From NCBI GenBank assembly GCA_018398815.1, contig JAFLJL010014919.1, positions 18,450 through 82,449 of the forward strand: a DNA stretch of 64,000 nucleotides, read 5' to 3'. A model generated the notes under the pieces. The model was given only the letters and a program-made list of their open reading frames with translations. It was not told the DNA's origin and did not search any database. This document shows positions 35,190 to 47,100 of the stretch, in pieces. A program made the translations under genes and the position numbers. Each line of letters starts with the position of its first letter. The stretch's first letter is position 1. The stretch is from Conus ventricosus (lineage: Eukaryota > Mollusca > Gastropoda > Neogastropoda > Conidae).

Positions 35190-37560
35190 CCCTCTTCCCG
35201 AGCTGTCGTCTGGTGGCATTAGTGGAGAAGTCTGGTTACCCCAGAGTGTCCTGGTGGCATTAGGGCAGAGAATGGGATCATTTCCAGAGTTTTGGGTGGC
35301 TTAGTGAGGAAAGTTCCCGTTTCTTTCAGAGCGCCCGGGTGGCATAGGGCGGAAATGTCTGCGTCTACTTCCAGAGCTATCTGGTGGTATTAGGCAGAGA
35401 CTAGTCTGCCGTCTACTTCAGAGCTGTCTGGTGGCATTGGCAGAGATAGTCTGCCGTTACTTCCAGAGCTGTCTGGTGGCATTAGGGAAAGAGAATAGTC
35501 TGCGTCTCTTCAAGCTGTCTGGTGGTTAGGGCAGAGAATGTCTGCGTCATTCAGAGCTGTCCTTTGGTGGTATTAGGGCAGAGAATAGTCTGCCGTCTAC
35601 TTCCAGAGTTGTCTGGTGGTATTAGTGCGAAAATAGTTGCGTCGATTTCCAGAGCTGCCCTGGTGGCATTAGGGGAAAGAATAGTCTGCCGTCTACTTCC
35701 AGAGCTGTCCTGGTGGTATTAGGCAGAGAATCGTCTGCCGTTTTACTTCAGAGCTGTCCTGGTGGCATTAGGGCAGAGGATAGTCTGCCGTTACTTCAAG
35801 AGCTGTCCTGGTGGTATTAGGCAGAGACTAGTCTTCATCTATTCCAGTGCTGTCCTGGTGGCTTTAAAGGGGAAAGAATAGTCTGCCGTCTACTTCCAGA
35901 GCTGTCCTGGTGGCATTAGGGCAGAGGATAGTCTCCCGTTCTACTTCCAGAGCTGTCCTGGTGGTATTAGTGCAGAGAATAGTCGGCCGTTCGGAAACTT
36001 CAGAGCTGTCCTCGGTGGCACCCTATTAGGGAAAGGAATAAGTCTGCCGTCTACTTCCAGAGCTGTCCTGGTCGTATTAGCATGAGAATCGTCTGCGTTC
36101 TATTCCAGAGCTGTCCTGGTGGCATTGGCAGAGGAATAGTCTGCCGTCTATTCAAGAGCTGTTCCTGGTGGTATTTAGGCAGAGAATCTCGTTCTTTCAT
36201 CTACTTCCAGTGCTGTCACTTTCCTGGAAGGGTAGGAGGGAAAGAATAGTCTCTGCCGTCTACTTCCAGGAGCTGTCCTTAGGTGGGCATTTTAGGGAAG
36301 AGGATATAGTCTGCGTCTATCTTCTCAGTAGCTGTCCTGGTGGATTAGGACAGAGAGGTAGTCTGCGTCTACCTTCCGAGCTGTACTGGTGGTAATAGGC
36401 AGAGAATAGCTCTGCAGTCTTACTTCCAGAGCTGTCTGTTAGGCTATTGGGCAGATGATAGTCTGCGTTTCTACTTCCAGAGCTGTCCTGGTCGTGGCGA
36501 TTAGGGCAGAAGGATAGTCTGCCGTTTCTTCCAGGGACTGTCTGTGGGTGTATAGGAAGATATATCGTCTCTTGTCTAATCTTCTTCCCTGAAAGCTTTG
36601 TCCTCCTGGTGGCATGTTAGGGGCTAGAGGAATAGTCGCTGTTACTTCCAGAAAGTGGTCCTGGTGTGTCTGTAGGGCATTTGAGGAATAGTCCTGCCTG
36701 TCGACTTCCAGAAGCTGTCATATTTAAGGTAGAGTATTTAGACGGAGAGCAGTAGTCTCTGCGTTTACGACAGAGCCTGTCCCAGGTCTGGTATTAGTGT
36801 AGCTAATAGTCCTGCCGTCCTACTTTCCAAGCGTGTGTCCTGCGGTTATTACGAGACAGTAGAATTCGTCTCTGCCCCCGTATGCTTCCAGAGCTGTCAT
36901 CCTGGTGGCATCAGGGCAGAAGATAGTCTGCGTTCTTCTTCCGGAGCTGTCTATCTGGTGGCATAGGCATAGATATATGTCTTGCCCATATCTACATTCC
37001 ATGAGCTGTATCCAAGGTGGCTTTTGGGCAGTGAATGTCTGCCGTCTACTTCCATAGAGCTGTCCCTCAAATGGTGGATTAGTGGCAGAGAATAGATCTG
37101 ACCGTTCTTCCAGAGCTGTTCCTCTGGTGGTATTAGGCCAGAGACAACAATGTCTGCCGTCTACTTTCCAGAGCCTGTCGGTGCATTAGAGACATGAAGA
37201 GTATAGTTCTGCCGTTTACTCTTCCAGAGCTGAACCTGGTGGTAATAGGAGAGAGGAGATTTGTCTGCCGTCTCACCTTCCATGTAGCTGTACAGGTGGA
37301 TTAGAACAGACGATATATTGTGTCATCTACTTCAGAAAGCTGTCTTGTGTGGCATTAGGGAGAGAACTGTTAGCAGTCTAACTTCCAGAGCTTCCTATGT
37401 GGCATTAGGCAGAGTAATAGTTCTGCCGTGTCTACTTCCAGAGATTTCCTGGTTGTGCACATTAGGGGAAAGAATGTCTGCCGATCTATTTAGAGCCTAG
37501 TTCTGGTGGCATTAGGTGAAATAGATGATTAGTCTGCCGTGTCTACTTCCCAGAGCAGTC
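35190..37560 (-). repeat. 52-bp minisatellite, right-arm copy, about 45 degenerate copies
   Basis: Reverse complement of the unit at 19600-20603: GCATTAGGCAGAGAATAGTC, then TGCCGTCTACTTCCAGAGCT, then GTCCTGGTG. Most copies carry insertions or deletions. Noise rises towards 36500-37500. Confidence 0.93.
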
Positions 37561-37925
37561 CATGTGGCATCAGGACGGGATAGTCTGTCATTACGTCTCC
37601 AAATTGATGCCCCGCCTCTCCCCTCACATTGTAAATCGATGCACCTCTCGAATGTGATGGATCTTATGTGAGATAGGGTTTCGGTGTTGGGGGAAAAGAA
37701 AAGGAGGCGGAGTATGAGTACCCTTATGGGCGAGAGGATGGTTGGAGCGAACTGTGGAATGTGAGGGGGGGGGGGGGTGGGGGGGGGGCGGATATGGGCG
37801 GGTAGGGCGGCTGATGAAACTGGGGAAGCACTTGTAAATGTGAAATGAAAGTGTACGATCATCTCTCCCTTGTTGCCTTTACATGCTCTCTTACACCTCC
37901 CTCCCAGACCCCCCTTAATCCTTCA
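37561..37925 (-). other. Right-arm counterpart of 19310-19599, no gene seen
   Basis: Ordinary sequence with a G-run at 37757-37790, reverse complement of the C-rich run near 19440. Confidence 0.6.
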
Positions 37926-38235
37926 CCACACACACTCACACACACAACACATACTACAATCTACCACCACCCCCCCACTACACACACGAACACACACTAC
38001 ACACACGACACACTCACACATCACACACACAACACACAAGCGTTGCGCCAGCATGTAGCGCTTGTTCAAAGGGGTAGAAATATACATGATAGAGCCAGCA
38101 AACACCCACACACACAACGACACACACGCTACGCCTCACACAACACACACACAACAACAAAACGCACAATGCACCACACACACACACACAACACACACTC
38201 ACACACCACACACACCCAACGACAACACAGAACAC
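37926..38235 (-). repeat. (CA)n microsatellite, right-arm counterpart of (TG)n
   Basis: Degenerate CACACA with AACACA and CACTCA interruptions. The non-repetitive break at 38042-38104 contains TATACATGATAGAGCCAGCA, matching 19172-19220 in reverse complement. Confidence 0.88.
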
Positions 38236-38324
38236 ACAATCATTCACTCGTGGAGAATGGGCCAAACGGTGATTTTATCAAGATGTGATATTACCCATAA
38301 TAATCTCCTGAATTTGTCGTCAGT

Positions 38325-39845
38325 TTCCATAAAAATAGCTGCTCAGTTCCGCCCAAGACGAGTCAGTGTATTCATGCTTCAGTTTACGCTAGACAGTCAC
38401 GTGTATTCTGTCATCAGTTTCCGCCCAAGACCAGTCCGTGTATTATGAGTTCTTATGTTTGCACGCCATAGAAAGTCACGTTAGTATTCATGTTTCAGTT
38501 TCGCTCGAAGACGGTCATCGTGTATTCATGTCTTCCCAGTTTGCCAAAGAACAGTCACGTGTATTATGTCCTACCAGCCCGCAATTTGCCAGACGTCACG
38601 TTTATTCAATGTCTTCAGTTTGCGCCAGACCGTCACGTGATATTCATGTTTCAGTTTCTTTGCCAAAGACAGTCACGTGGTATTATGACCCCACCCCGTT
38701 TCGGCCGAGAACCGTCCCGTGTATTGACGTACAGTTTCCGCCAAGACGGTCACGTGAAATTCATGTCTTCAGTTTCCGCCAAGACAGTCAAGTGTATTCA
38801 TGTCTTTCAGTTTCCGCGGGTCAAAGACAGTCACGTGTATTCATGTCATAGTTTCGCAAGACAGTCCCGTGTATTCATGTCTTTCCTCAGTTTCCGCCAA
38901 GACAGTCAGTTATATTCTGATGTGTTCCGTTTCGCAAGACAAGGACCTGTCACAGTGTATTCATGACTTCAGTTTTCGCCAAGACAGTCACGTGGTGACA
39001 ACCAGATATTTGATTGCCCCTAGACCCCCAGAACGTGTTATTTCATGTTCTTCAAGCTTTCCCGCCCCAAGCAGTCACGTGTCTTATGTTTCTAGTTCCG
39101 CACGACAGTCCCAGTGTATTCAGTGTCATTCAGTTTCGCTCCACCCAAGCCTCAAGACAAGTCCGTGTTATTCATTATCTTCAGTTTCCGGCCAAGACAG
39201 TCACGTGTATTATGTCTTCAGTGTTCCGGCCCAGACCGGTCCAGGTGTAGAGTCTAGTTTCCATGTTCGCTCAAGACGGTCACGTGTATCATGTCTTCTG
39301 TTTCCGCCAAGTGACCGTCAGTGTTATTCCATGTTTCCAGTTTCGCCTAAAGTACAGTCATCGTGATTTCATGTCTCAGCTTTCGCCAAGACAGTAGTGT
39401 ATTCATGTCTGTAGACAGTTTTCCGCCAAAGTACAGGTTCACGTGATATTCATGTCTTTCAAAGTTTCCGCCAAGACAGGCACGTGTAGTTCATGTCTTC
39501 AGTTTCCGCCAAGAAAGACACGTGTATTCATGTCTTCAGTTTCGCCAAAGGGGGGGGAGTCACGTGTATTCGTCTTCAGTTTCCAAGAAGACCATGTCAC
39601 CTGGTATTATGAGCTTCGTTTCGCAAACGACAGTCATCCGTGTATATATGTCTTCAGGACCGCATATGAAGTCACGTGTTATATGTCTACGTTTCCGCTC
39701 AAGAAGTCACGTGTCTTCATGTCCTTCAGTTTTCCGCCAAGGACTAGATCACGTATGTATTTATGTTTCAGTTTCGCCAAGACAGTCACGTGCATATTCA
39801 TTGAGTCTTCAGTTTCGCGAGACAGTCGCGACGTGTATTCACTGC
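38325..39845 (-). repeat. 37-bp E-box minisatellite, right-arm expansion, about 40 copies
   Basis: Reverse complement of 18713-18938: TTCAGTTTCCGCCAAGACAG then TCACGTGTATTCATGTC. Copies are irregular, with frequent indels, while the left arm has six clean copies. CACGTG persists in many copies. Confidence 0.93.
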
Positions 39846-40129
39846 GAGGAAAGTCGGGGAGACAGAGGAGTTAAACATGGGCCAGACCCATGATTGTTAT
39901 CCATGAAAATAATGTTGGATCTTTTACAAGTTACGGAAGGTTAGATTAGTTTTATTGCAGGATAGAGGTAGAGAAAGGGAGACTGTAAATTTTGGCTACT
40001 AGGTGCATTATCTTATAATGATGGACACTTAATATGTAAGGTGGACATTGTCCAGTTACGTATGTTAGCACCGTGTAGGTAGTTTAGCTTCAGTCATAGA
40101 ATTAATGAACCAGACATCTTAAAAACCCA
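39846..40129 (-). other. Right-arm counterpart of 18464-18712, no gene seen
   Basis: Ordinary sequence. Shared landmarks include GGCCAGACCCATG-like and CACCGTGT...TTAGCTTCAGTCATA pieces matching the left arm in reverse complement. Confidence 0.55.
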
Positions 40130-40553
40130 CCCCCCCCTTTACAACAGGCCACCAGCATACACACAAAAAAACTGTAAGGCGAAGGAAAGAGAAAATTTAC
40201 TCAAGACAAATAATGTGGGAAGTTTTGACTCTTTAGGTCTTTACAGACAAGACAAGCAACATTGAGCACAATGAAGATATCATACGAACTGGAACAAAAG
40301 GTGAAGCCTCGTTTCGGTTTCCAATCCGTGTTGAGCGCCCATTTGAGCACAGAAGTCATTGTTCGTTTCCTCGTTTTCTTTGTTTCAATGATGTTTGGTC
40401 TTGATCTTGAAGGAAGTACCCATAGAGTCGAAACGCTGTTCGTGTTTTGCCTCGAATTTGTTTGTTCTCTATTTCGTTCGGGCGATACAGAACATTGTTA
40501 TTTTTTTTAAGCTAGTTTCAAATTCCGCCGCAAGTAACTTAACCTTGAACCTC
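40130..40553 (-). mobile_element. Right-arm copy of the foldback (Penelope-like candidate) element
   Basis: Reverse complement of 18069-18450, with both inverted arms recognisable: AGACAAGACAAGCAACATTGA near 40250 and GTCGAAACGCTGTTCGTGTT near 40427. The hammerhead-like core is damaged here (CTTGAAGGAAGTACCC). The 13-bp direct repeats are not intact. Presence in both arms means it predates their separation. Confidence 0.5.
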
Positions 40554-41629
40554 ACTCTCCTACTGAAATCAGCTGTCCTCTCGCCCTCTGTTGCTAACTG
40601 GCCCCACGATAGTTTGAAGTGCATCTTCCGACACCCGAAATATGTTCCGTGGTAGGTAGCAAAAAACCATCAGCAATAGTGCACTAACTGCTTGAAAGCT
40701 TTTCCCTCATTTTCTTCAGATAGTGTATATCCCCCTACCCACAACACCAAAGGAAGACTGAGGAAAATACAATGGAGGACAAGTGTATTATGACAAAATG
40801 TGCAGGGCGAACATGTATGACGTTCAGGTTTGTTAGGTACATATTGTCTCCGGCGACAATTTGTGGATGGTTAGCAATTTGTGCTGTAACGCTGGGCCTA
40901 GCAATAACTTGCGCTGTAGAGCATACAGAAACTAGAAGTAGGCTACAATTGTATGCTTGTTTGACAGTGACTACTGCTACTGTGCTGCGTGTACTCTGTA
41001 TAAACTGTTACTATCTACCTCTTACTTAAGCTTGCTGCACTACTACAAGTGCCGTGCTTTGCCTACCTACCAGTACTACAATACTATATGATTAGCTTAG
41101 TGTCTATTACAACTGTTGCTATTCTACTTATAGCTGAACTGTATATGTATTCTTCTTACATCTATGTTATACTCCGCAGTAGCCCCTAAAGCGAATCCAA
41201 CAACCCACTAGGCACTCAACTGCTCTATTTTAACACCCATACCCGCCGTCGTAGCTGTACCGCTGGTGCTTGTCAAGATCCCCATACCCCCCCCCCCCCC
41301 CCACAAAAATTACCCTTACTTGTAGTTAGTCGCAACCGTAGCAGACATCACAGCGAGCAATCAAAACAGTCATTCAGTGTAGCAGTTCGCACTAGCAACA
41401 GCGTACTTAGCTAGCACAGCGCAGTCAAGCCGAGGAGTTGGTGGTATAATAGACGCTGTTATCAGTCCTTGCAGAGGCAAGTTGATTAGGCCATCATTAC
41501 ATGTCACGAGCTTTACCTTACTAGTAGAAAAAATGGGCTGACAGGGCTCGTAATGTACTACTGGAAGACGTCAGAGAAACAGCGACAAAATGCAGGTAAT
41601 AGGATGCATTAGCTGTGATCATATGTGTT
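40554..41629 (-). other. Right-arm counterpart of 17117-18055, no gene seen
   Basis: Includes a degenerate trinucleotide region (about 40960-41440) and a C-run at about 41286-41302. The 85-codon frame at 40772-41029 lies across sequence that is non-coding in the left arm and is broken there, so it is not a gene. Confidence 0.55.
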
Positions 41630-41639
41630 GCGTTCCTCA

Positions 41640-41835
41640 TTGTGTGTGAGTGTGAGGTGTGTGAATGTGTGTGTTGTGGTGTGTGTGTGTGTGTTGAGAG
41701 GTGTGTGATAGTGTAAATGAATGTTTGTTGTAAATCGTATCACCGGTTGTGTGCTGTGCGTGCGTTCATGTCTGCGGTGCGTGCCATGCAGTGCCCCCCC
41801 CCCCAGTGAACGCGCGCGCACGCGTGCGCATGTGT
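41640..41835 (-). repeat. (TG)n and CG/CA microsatellite, right arm
   Basis: GTGTGTG blocks at 41640-41715 and GAACGCGCGCGCACGCGTGC at about 41808. Together they are the counterpart of 17003-17116, with an unshared piece between them. Confidence 0.75.
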
Positions 41836-41892
41836 GTTGTGGTATCCTGCCTTTGGTGGTGTGCTCATCTCAGTATCGGTTTTCCGTTCGTG

Positions 41893-41897
41893 CTGCT
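41893..41897 (-). other. Empty integration site of the LTR retrotransposon
   Basis: CTGCT, the reverse complement of AGCAG, occurs once. On its right, CTGCTCGGCA...GTCAGCCGCGG...AAGTGCTCAGG matches 9090-9152. On its left, CAGTATCGG...TTCCGTTCGTG matches 16953-16983. The arm is continuous here without any LTR. Confidence 0.88.
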
Positions 41898-41984
41898 CGG
41901 CAGGCAACTTGCGCGTTACGTTTAGTCAGCCGCGGTAGTAATGTTAGTAAGTGCTCAGGTTAAATAATTGCTATGAAGAAAGTG

Positions 41985-43075
41985 ACGAAGAGTAGAAGGA
42001 GCCGAGCTCCGCTCCAACAAGAAGAAGATAGTAGAGAAGACGACTGCAAGAAGAAGAGAAGAAGACTAGACTAAGAAAACAATAGAAGCAGAAGCCGCTA
42101 GCACCATCGAAGAAGAAGAACGAAAAGAATAGAAGAAGAGAGACGAGGACGAGGAAGGCAGAGGCCCGAAGAGAGAAAAGAGTGAGCTGAATGAGAGAGG
42201 AATGAGAGAGGAAGGACTGTGTAGAGAGATGTGGTTTTTAGCCATGCAGAAAAACCTCGTCTCACTCACCCATATATATAACAACACCAGTCATTTCATT
42301 TTTCAACTATTTAAAGAAGGAAGAAGAGACTCAGGCGGAGAGTGAGATTATTAGAGAGCTTAGCGAGCGAGAGTAGTGAAAGACGAGAGAGACCCAGAGA
42401 CAGATGACAGAGAGACAGCGCAGGGACCAGAGAGACGAGAAAGACAGACAGACAGACAGAGATTGATGAGATGAGAGAGAGAAGAAGAGAAAGACTTAGA
42501 GGATAAGAAGACTGAGAAAGCATTTTTGAGTGAGAGAGACGTAGGAGAAGATGGAGATGTAGAGCGAAGACAGAGACAGAAACGACAGAGATCAGACTAG
42601 ACATCGTAGAAAGAAAGACAGACGACAGACAGAGTAGTGACAGTAGACCCGACAGACCAGATCCGGGGACTAGAGCATGTTAGATGAGAGATGATTGATG
42701 AGAGAGATGAAGTTTGAATTAGAGAGAAATGAGAGATGAGAGAGAGATGGTAGGGTATAGGGAGGAGGAGCGATGGGAGAAGAGTTGGGAGAGAGGGTTT
42801 ATGGGGAGCCGGAGGAGCAGAGATAATGTGATGAAAAAAAGAGCGTGGAGAGTGAAGGAGAGCGAAAGTGGTGGAGAGAGATGAGTAGAGGAAGAGTGTA
42901 TTAATGCGATCCCACGCGCGGCGACATGTGGATGAGGGGAGAGATGAGACGGCGGGATGAGAGAGAGAGATGGCTACGGGTTGAGTAGGGCCGGGGGTGG
43001 GGGGGAATTGAAGAGGAGTAGAGTGGAGGAGCGCTGTGTGAGCTCTGACAAAAGGGCCAATGGGGGTTAGGGGTT
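41985..43075 (-). repeat. Polypurine (GA)n tract, right-arm counterpart of 8331-9085
   Basis: AGAGAGA, GAAGAAG and GACAGACA sequence with many indels. A non-repetitive piece at about 42225-42320 (including ACCCATATATATAACAACACC) has no equivalent in the left arm. Confidence 0.85.
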
Positions 43076-43751
43076 GAATAAAGGCGTAGAGGAAGTGATG
43101 CCTAATGGCCTATCCAGCCCATGTTGTGTTAAGTATTGGTCAGCAATACTCGTGTGCTATTTGTCAGAAGGTCATTTCTGATCAAATGTGGGGTCACCGC
43201 TGCTGCCCAACGTCCCGCCGTCGTTCAATCTGACGTTGCTACATACGTTGCTACTGAAGAATGAAGAGAAGAGCAGCCGACGTGAAGAACGAAGATGATG
43301 AAGTAAGGAGAAGTGCGGAGGAGAGGTAGGAGGAGGCTAGGCAGAGGGTAGATTTTTCTTCTTTTTAAGAAACGAGGCGGAGAGCAGACGAAGTCAGAAG
43401 AAGAGAAGAAGATAGAAGAAGAAGAAGAGAAGAAGAAGCCGCCTCCGACCGCAGCAGATTATGTGAAGTAAGTATAGTATGTAAGCAAGTCATTTCCGTA
43501 TCAGTCACTTAATCAGTTTGAAAGTAGATAAGTAGACGTAACGTAAAGGAGAAAATCTCACCCCGAAAGTGAGGGATAATACTGTCTCAACTGTCAAACC
43601 ACCTAGCTGAAGCTCAATCCACGCTCCTGGCAATAGCACATTGAGTATAGCCGCTGTGAGTGATGCAACAGGAACCTCCCACGGAAAGGGCCACATGAGT
43701 GACAAAACCCTCGTATTTCATCATTGCAAGGCTCCAACTGGCATGGGGACG
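43076..43751 (-). other. Right-arm anchors and GAA tract, no gene seen
   Basis: 43085-43258 matches 8147-8330. About 43258-43445 is the GAA-rich counterpart of 8010-8146. 43500-43751 matches 7471-7720. The (GACT)n tract is almost absent. Confidence 0.6.
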
Positions 43752-43892
43752 ACCCACCATCACGACTAAACTGACTGGTGTTGCACCTGCAGGTCCACTC
43801 TGTGCAGGTTGTTGGCAGGGAGAAGCCACCATCCCCTCCCCGCGCAAACTGCTGTGTGCACTGCAGCCCACTCAATGCTGGTTTGTTGGCAA
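43752..43892 (-). repeat. ~70-bp minisatellite, about two copies, right arm
   Basis: Reverse complement of the 6926-7470 unit: GCAAACTGCTGTGTGCACTG then CAGCCCACTCAATGCTGGTT. Contracted relative to eight copies in the left arm. Confidence 0.88.
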
Positions 43893-44020
43893 GGAGAAAA
43901 AGTACCACTCCATCCACAGCAAGCTTTCCACACACCCGGTCTGTACGTTGGCCCTAGAAGAAGATCCACTGGGTTGGGTCGGTTTTATCCCGCTATCAAT
44001 GATGATTTCTTGGAAGGAAG

Positions 44021-44105
44021 AAGAAGAGACGACGACGGACGACGACGACGACGACGACGATGCTGATGATGATGATGAATGATGATGATGATGAACGAGA
44101 CGAAG
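44021..44105 (-). repeat. Compound trinucleotide repeat (GAA)n-(ACG)n-(ATG)n, right arm
   Basis: GAAGAAGA, GACGACGACG and GATGATGATG in the order expected for the reverse complement of 6679-6800. Shorter than the left copy. Confidence 0.88.
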
Positions 44106-47100
44106 GACGAAGGATGCCGTAGGAAACTAGAGCAAAAGAGAAAGAATAAATGATTGTAATAAAATCGAATGAATAAGTGATATGAATTAACTGAGTAATC
44201 ATGGAAATAGATGCCATTATGTAAGTGATATGTGTCAGGCTTATTGAAAGCCTTACACGGCTCTTAGCTATGCCATTTCTGTGTTGAAATGGTCATGATT
44301 ATTGTAAAGCCTTTACACGGTCTCTTGCTTGCCATTAAGTGTGACTGGTAGGCCTGTATTGAAAGCCATACTCGGCTCTGCTATGCCATTAAGTGTGAAT
44401 GGTCAGGCTTGATTGAGGCCTAATCGGTTGCTCTATGCCATAAGTGTGTGCTATGGTACGGCTTTATTGAAAGCCCTTAACTCCCGCTCTGCATTTATGC
44501 CTTATGTGTGAATGGGTCAGGCTTATTGAAAGCCTTACACGGCTCTGCCTATTGTCATTATTGTGTGACATGGTTAGGCTTATGAAAAGCTCTTACACGA
44601 GACTCTGCTATGCTTTATTGTGTGAATGGTCAGGCTTATTGAATGCCTCTACCGGCTTCTGCTATGCCAATTATAGTAGTGAATGGTTCAGGCTTAATTG
44701 ATTGCTTTCACGGCTCTGCTATGCCATTAATGTGTGATGGTTAGGCTTATTTGAAAAGCCATACACGCTCTGCCTATGCCATTATGTGTGAATGGGACGG
44801 AACTAGCAATAAGACATACACGGCTTAGCTTCTGCGTCATTATGTGTGAATGGTCAGGCTTATTGAAAGACTTACACGCTTTGCTATGCCATTATGATGT
44901 GAATTGGTCCAGGCTTATTGATGACGCCTTACACGTCTCTGCTATGCCTTATGTGTGATATGGTCAGGTATATTGAACGACTTACAGGCTTGCGTGCCCA
45001 TATTGTGTGAATGGTTCAGGCTTATTGAAAGACTTCACGGTCTTTGCTATGCCATTATGTTCGTGAATGGTCAGCTTATTGATATGAGCTTACAGCGGCT
45101 CTGCTATGCCAATATGTGTGAACTGTGTTCAGCTTATGACAGACTTACACGGCTTGCTATGCCATTACTGTGTGAATAAGGTCAGGGCTTATTGAACAGA
45201 TTACACGTCTCGCTATGCCATAATGTGATGAATGGTCCAGGCGCTTATTGAAAGCCATTACACGGCTCTGCTATGCAAATATTGTGAGAATGGTCGAGGC
45301 TTATTGAAAGCCTTACACCGTCTCAGTAATGCCATTCTGATGCTATGGTCGGCTTATTGAAAGCCTTACACGGCTCTGCAATGCCATTATGTGTGTGAAA
45401 GGTCAGGCTAATTGAAAGACTTACACGGCTCTGCTATGCCATTATGTAGTGATAATGGTCCAGGCTTATTTGAATGACTTACATCGGCTCTGCTCTGCCT
45501 TTATGTGTGAATGGTCAGGCTTATTGATAAGGACTTTAACACGGCTCCTATCTGGCCTCATTCCAATAAGTGTGAATGTCAGGCTTCATGAATAGACTAC
45601 ACGGCTCTGCGTATGCCATTATGTGTGACTGGTTCAGGCTTATTGAAAGCCTATACACGGCTTCTGCTAGCCATTATGTGTGAATGGTCAGGCTTATTGA
45701 AAGACTTGACACGGCTCTGCTATGCCATTTGTGGTGTGAATGGTCAGGCTTATGGTGATAAGACTTACATGAGCTTGCTATGCCATTATGTGTGAATGGT
45801 TGGCTTATTGAAAGACTTACAGGCTCTCTGTATGCCAGTATGTGTGAATGGTCAGGCTTTTGAAAGACTACACGGCTCTGCTATGCATTATGTGTGAATG
45901 GTCAGGGTTTTTGGGAATTAGCCTTCACGGCTTGCTATGCCAGTTATGTGTGAATGAGTCAGCTTATTGAAAAGATTACACGGCTCTGCTATTGCCATTA
46001 TGTGTGACTAATGAGTCAGGCCTTATTGAAAGACTTACAGTCTCGCTATGCCATTTGTCGTGAATTGGTCAGGCTTATTGAAAGACTTACACGGCTCTGC
46101 TATGCCATTATGTGTGAATGGTCAGGCTTATTGAAAGATTACACGGACTTGCTATGCCATTATTGTTGTGAATGGTCAGGCTTATTGAAAAGACTTACAC
46201 TGCTCTGCTACTATGCCATTATGTGTGAATGGTTGGCTTATTTGTAAGACTTTACCACAGCTTGCTATGCCCTTATGAAGGTGAATGGTCAGGTACTTAT
46301 TGACAAGCAATTACACGGCTCTGCTTATGGCCTATTATTGTGGGAATGTTCCAGCTTTACTGAAAGACTTACTCGGCTTGCTAGAGTGCCCATTATGTGT
46401 GTAATACGGTCAGGCTTACTGAAGACTTACACAGGTCTTGCTATGCCATTATGTCGTGAATGCAGTTAGGCTTATTGGAAAGACTTACCGGGTCTCTGCT
46501 ATGCCATTATGTGTGAAGTGGTTAGCTTTACTGTAAGACTTAACACGGCTCGCTATGCTCCATTATGTGTGAATGGTCAGGCTTACTGAAAATGACTTAC
46601 ACGCTTCTGCTAATGCCATTATGTGTAGTGAATGGTCAGGCGTTATTTGAAAGACTCCTACAACGGGCTCTAAGCTATGCATTATGTGTGAAATGGTTAG
46701 GCGTTTATTGAAGACTTTCACGGCTGCAGCTATGTCATATGTTGTGAATAGGTTAGGCTTACTGAAAGATAGTAAGCCTTGACTTATGCATTATGTAGTG
46801 ATATGGTTAGGCTTAATTGAAAGTACTCTTACACGGCTCTGCTATGCCATTATGTGTGAATGGTCAGTGCATTATTGAAAAGACTTACACGGCTCTGTCT
46901 ATGCCATTATGTGTGATATGAGTTAGGCATATATGAAGACTTACACGGCTCTGCTATGCCATTATGTTGTGAATTGATTAGGCTTATTGAAAGAACTTTA
47001 ACGGCTCTGTTTTTTACGGATGCATTATGTCTCTAGTAATGTGAATGGTTAGGCTTATTGAAAGACTTGACACGGCTCTGCTATGCATTTGTGTGAAAAT

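Noticed and set aside
40772..41029. 85-codon frame with hydrophobic segments
   Set aside because: The homologous sequence in the left arm (about 17721-17850) does not keep the frame, so coding is not supported.
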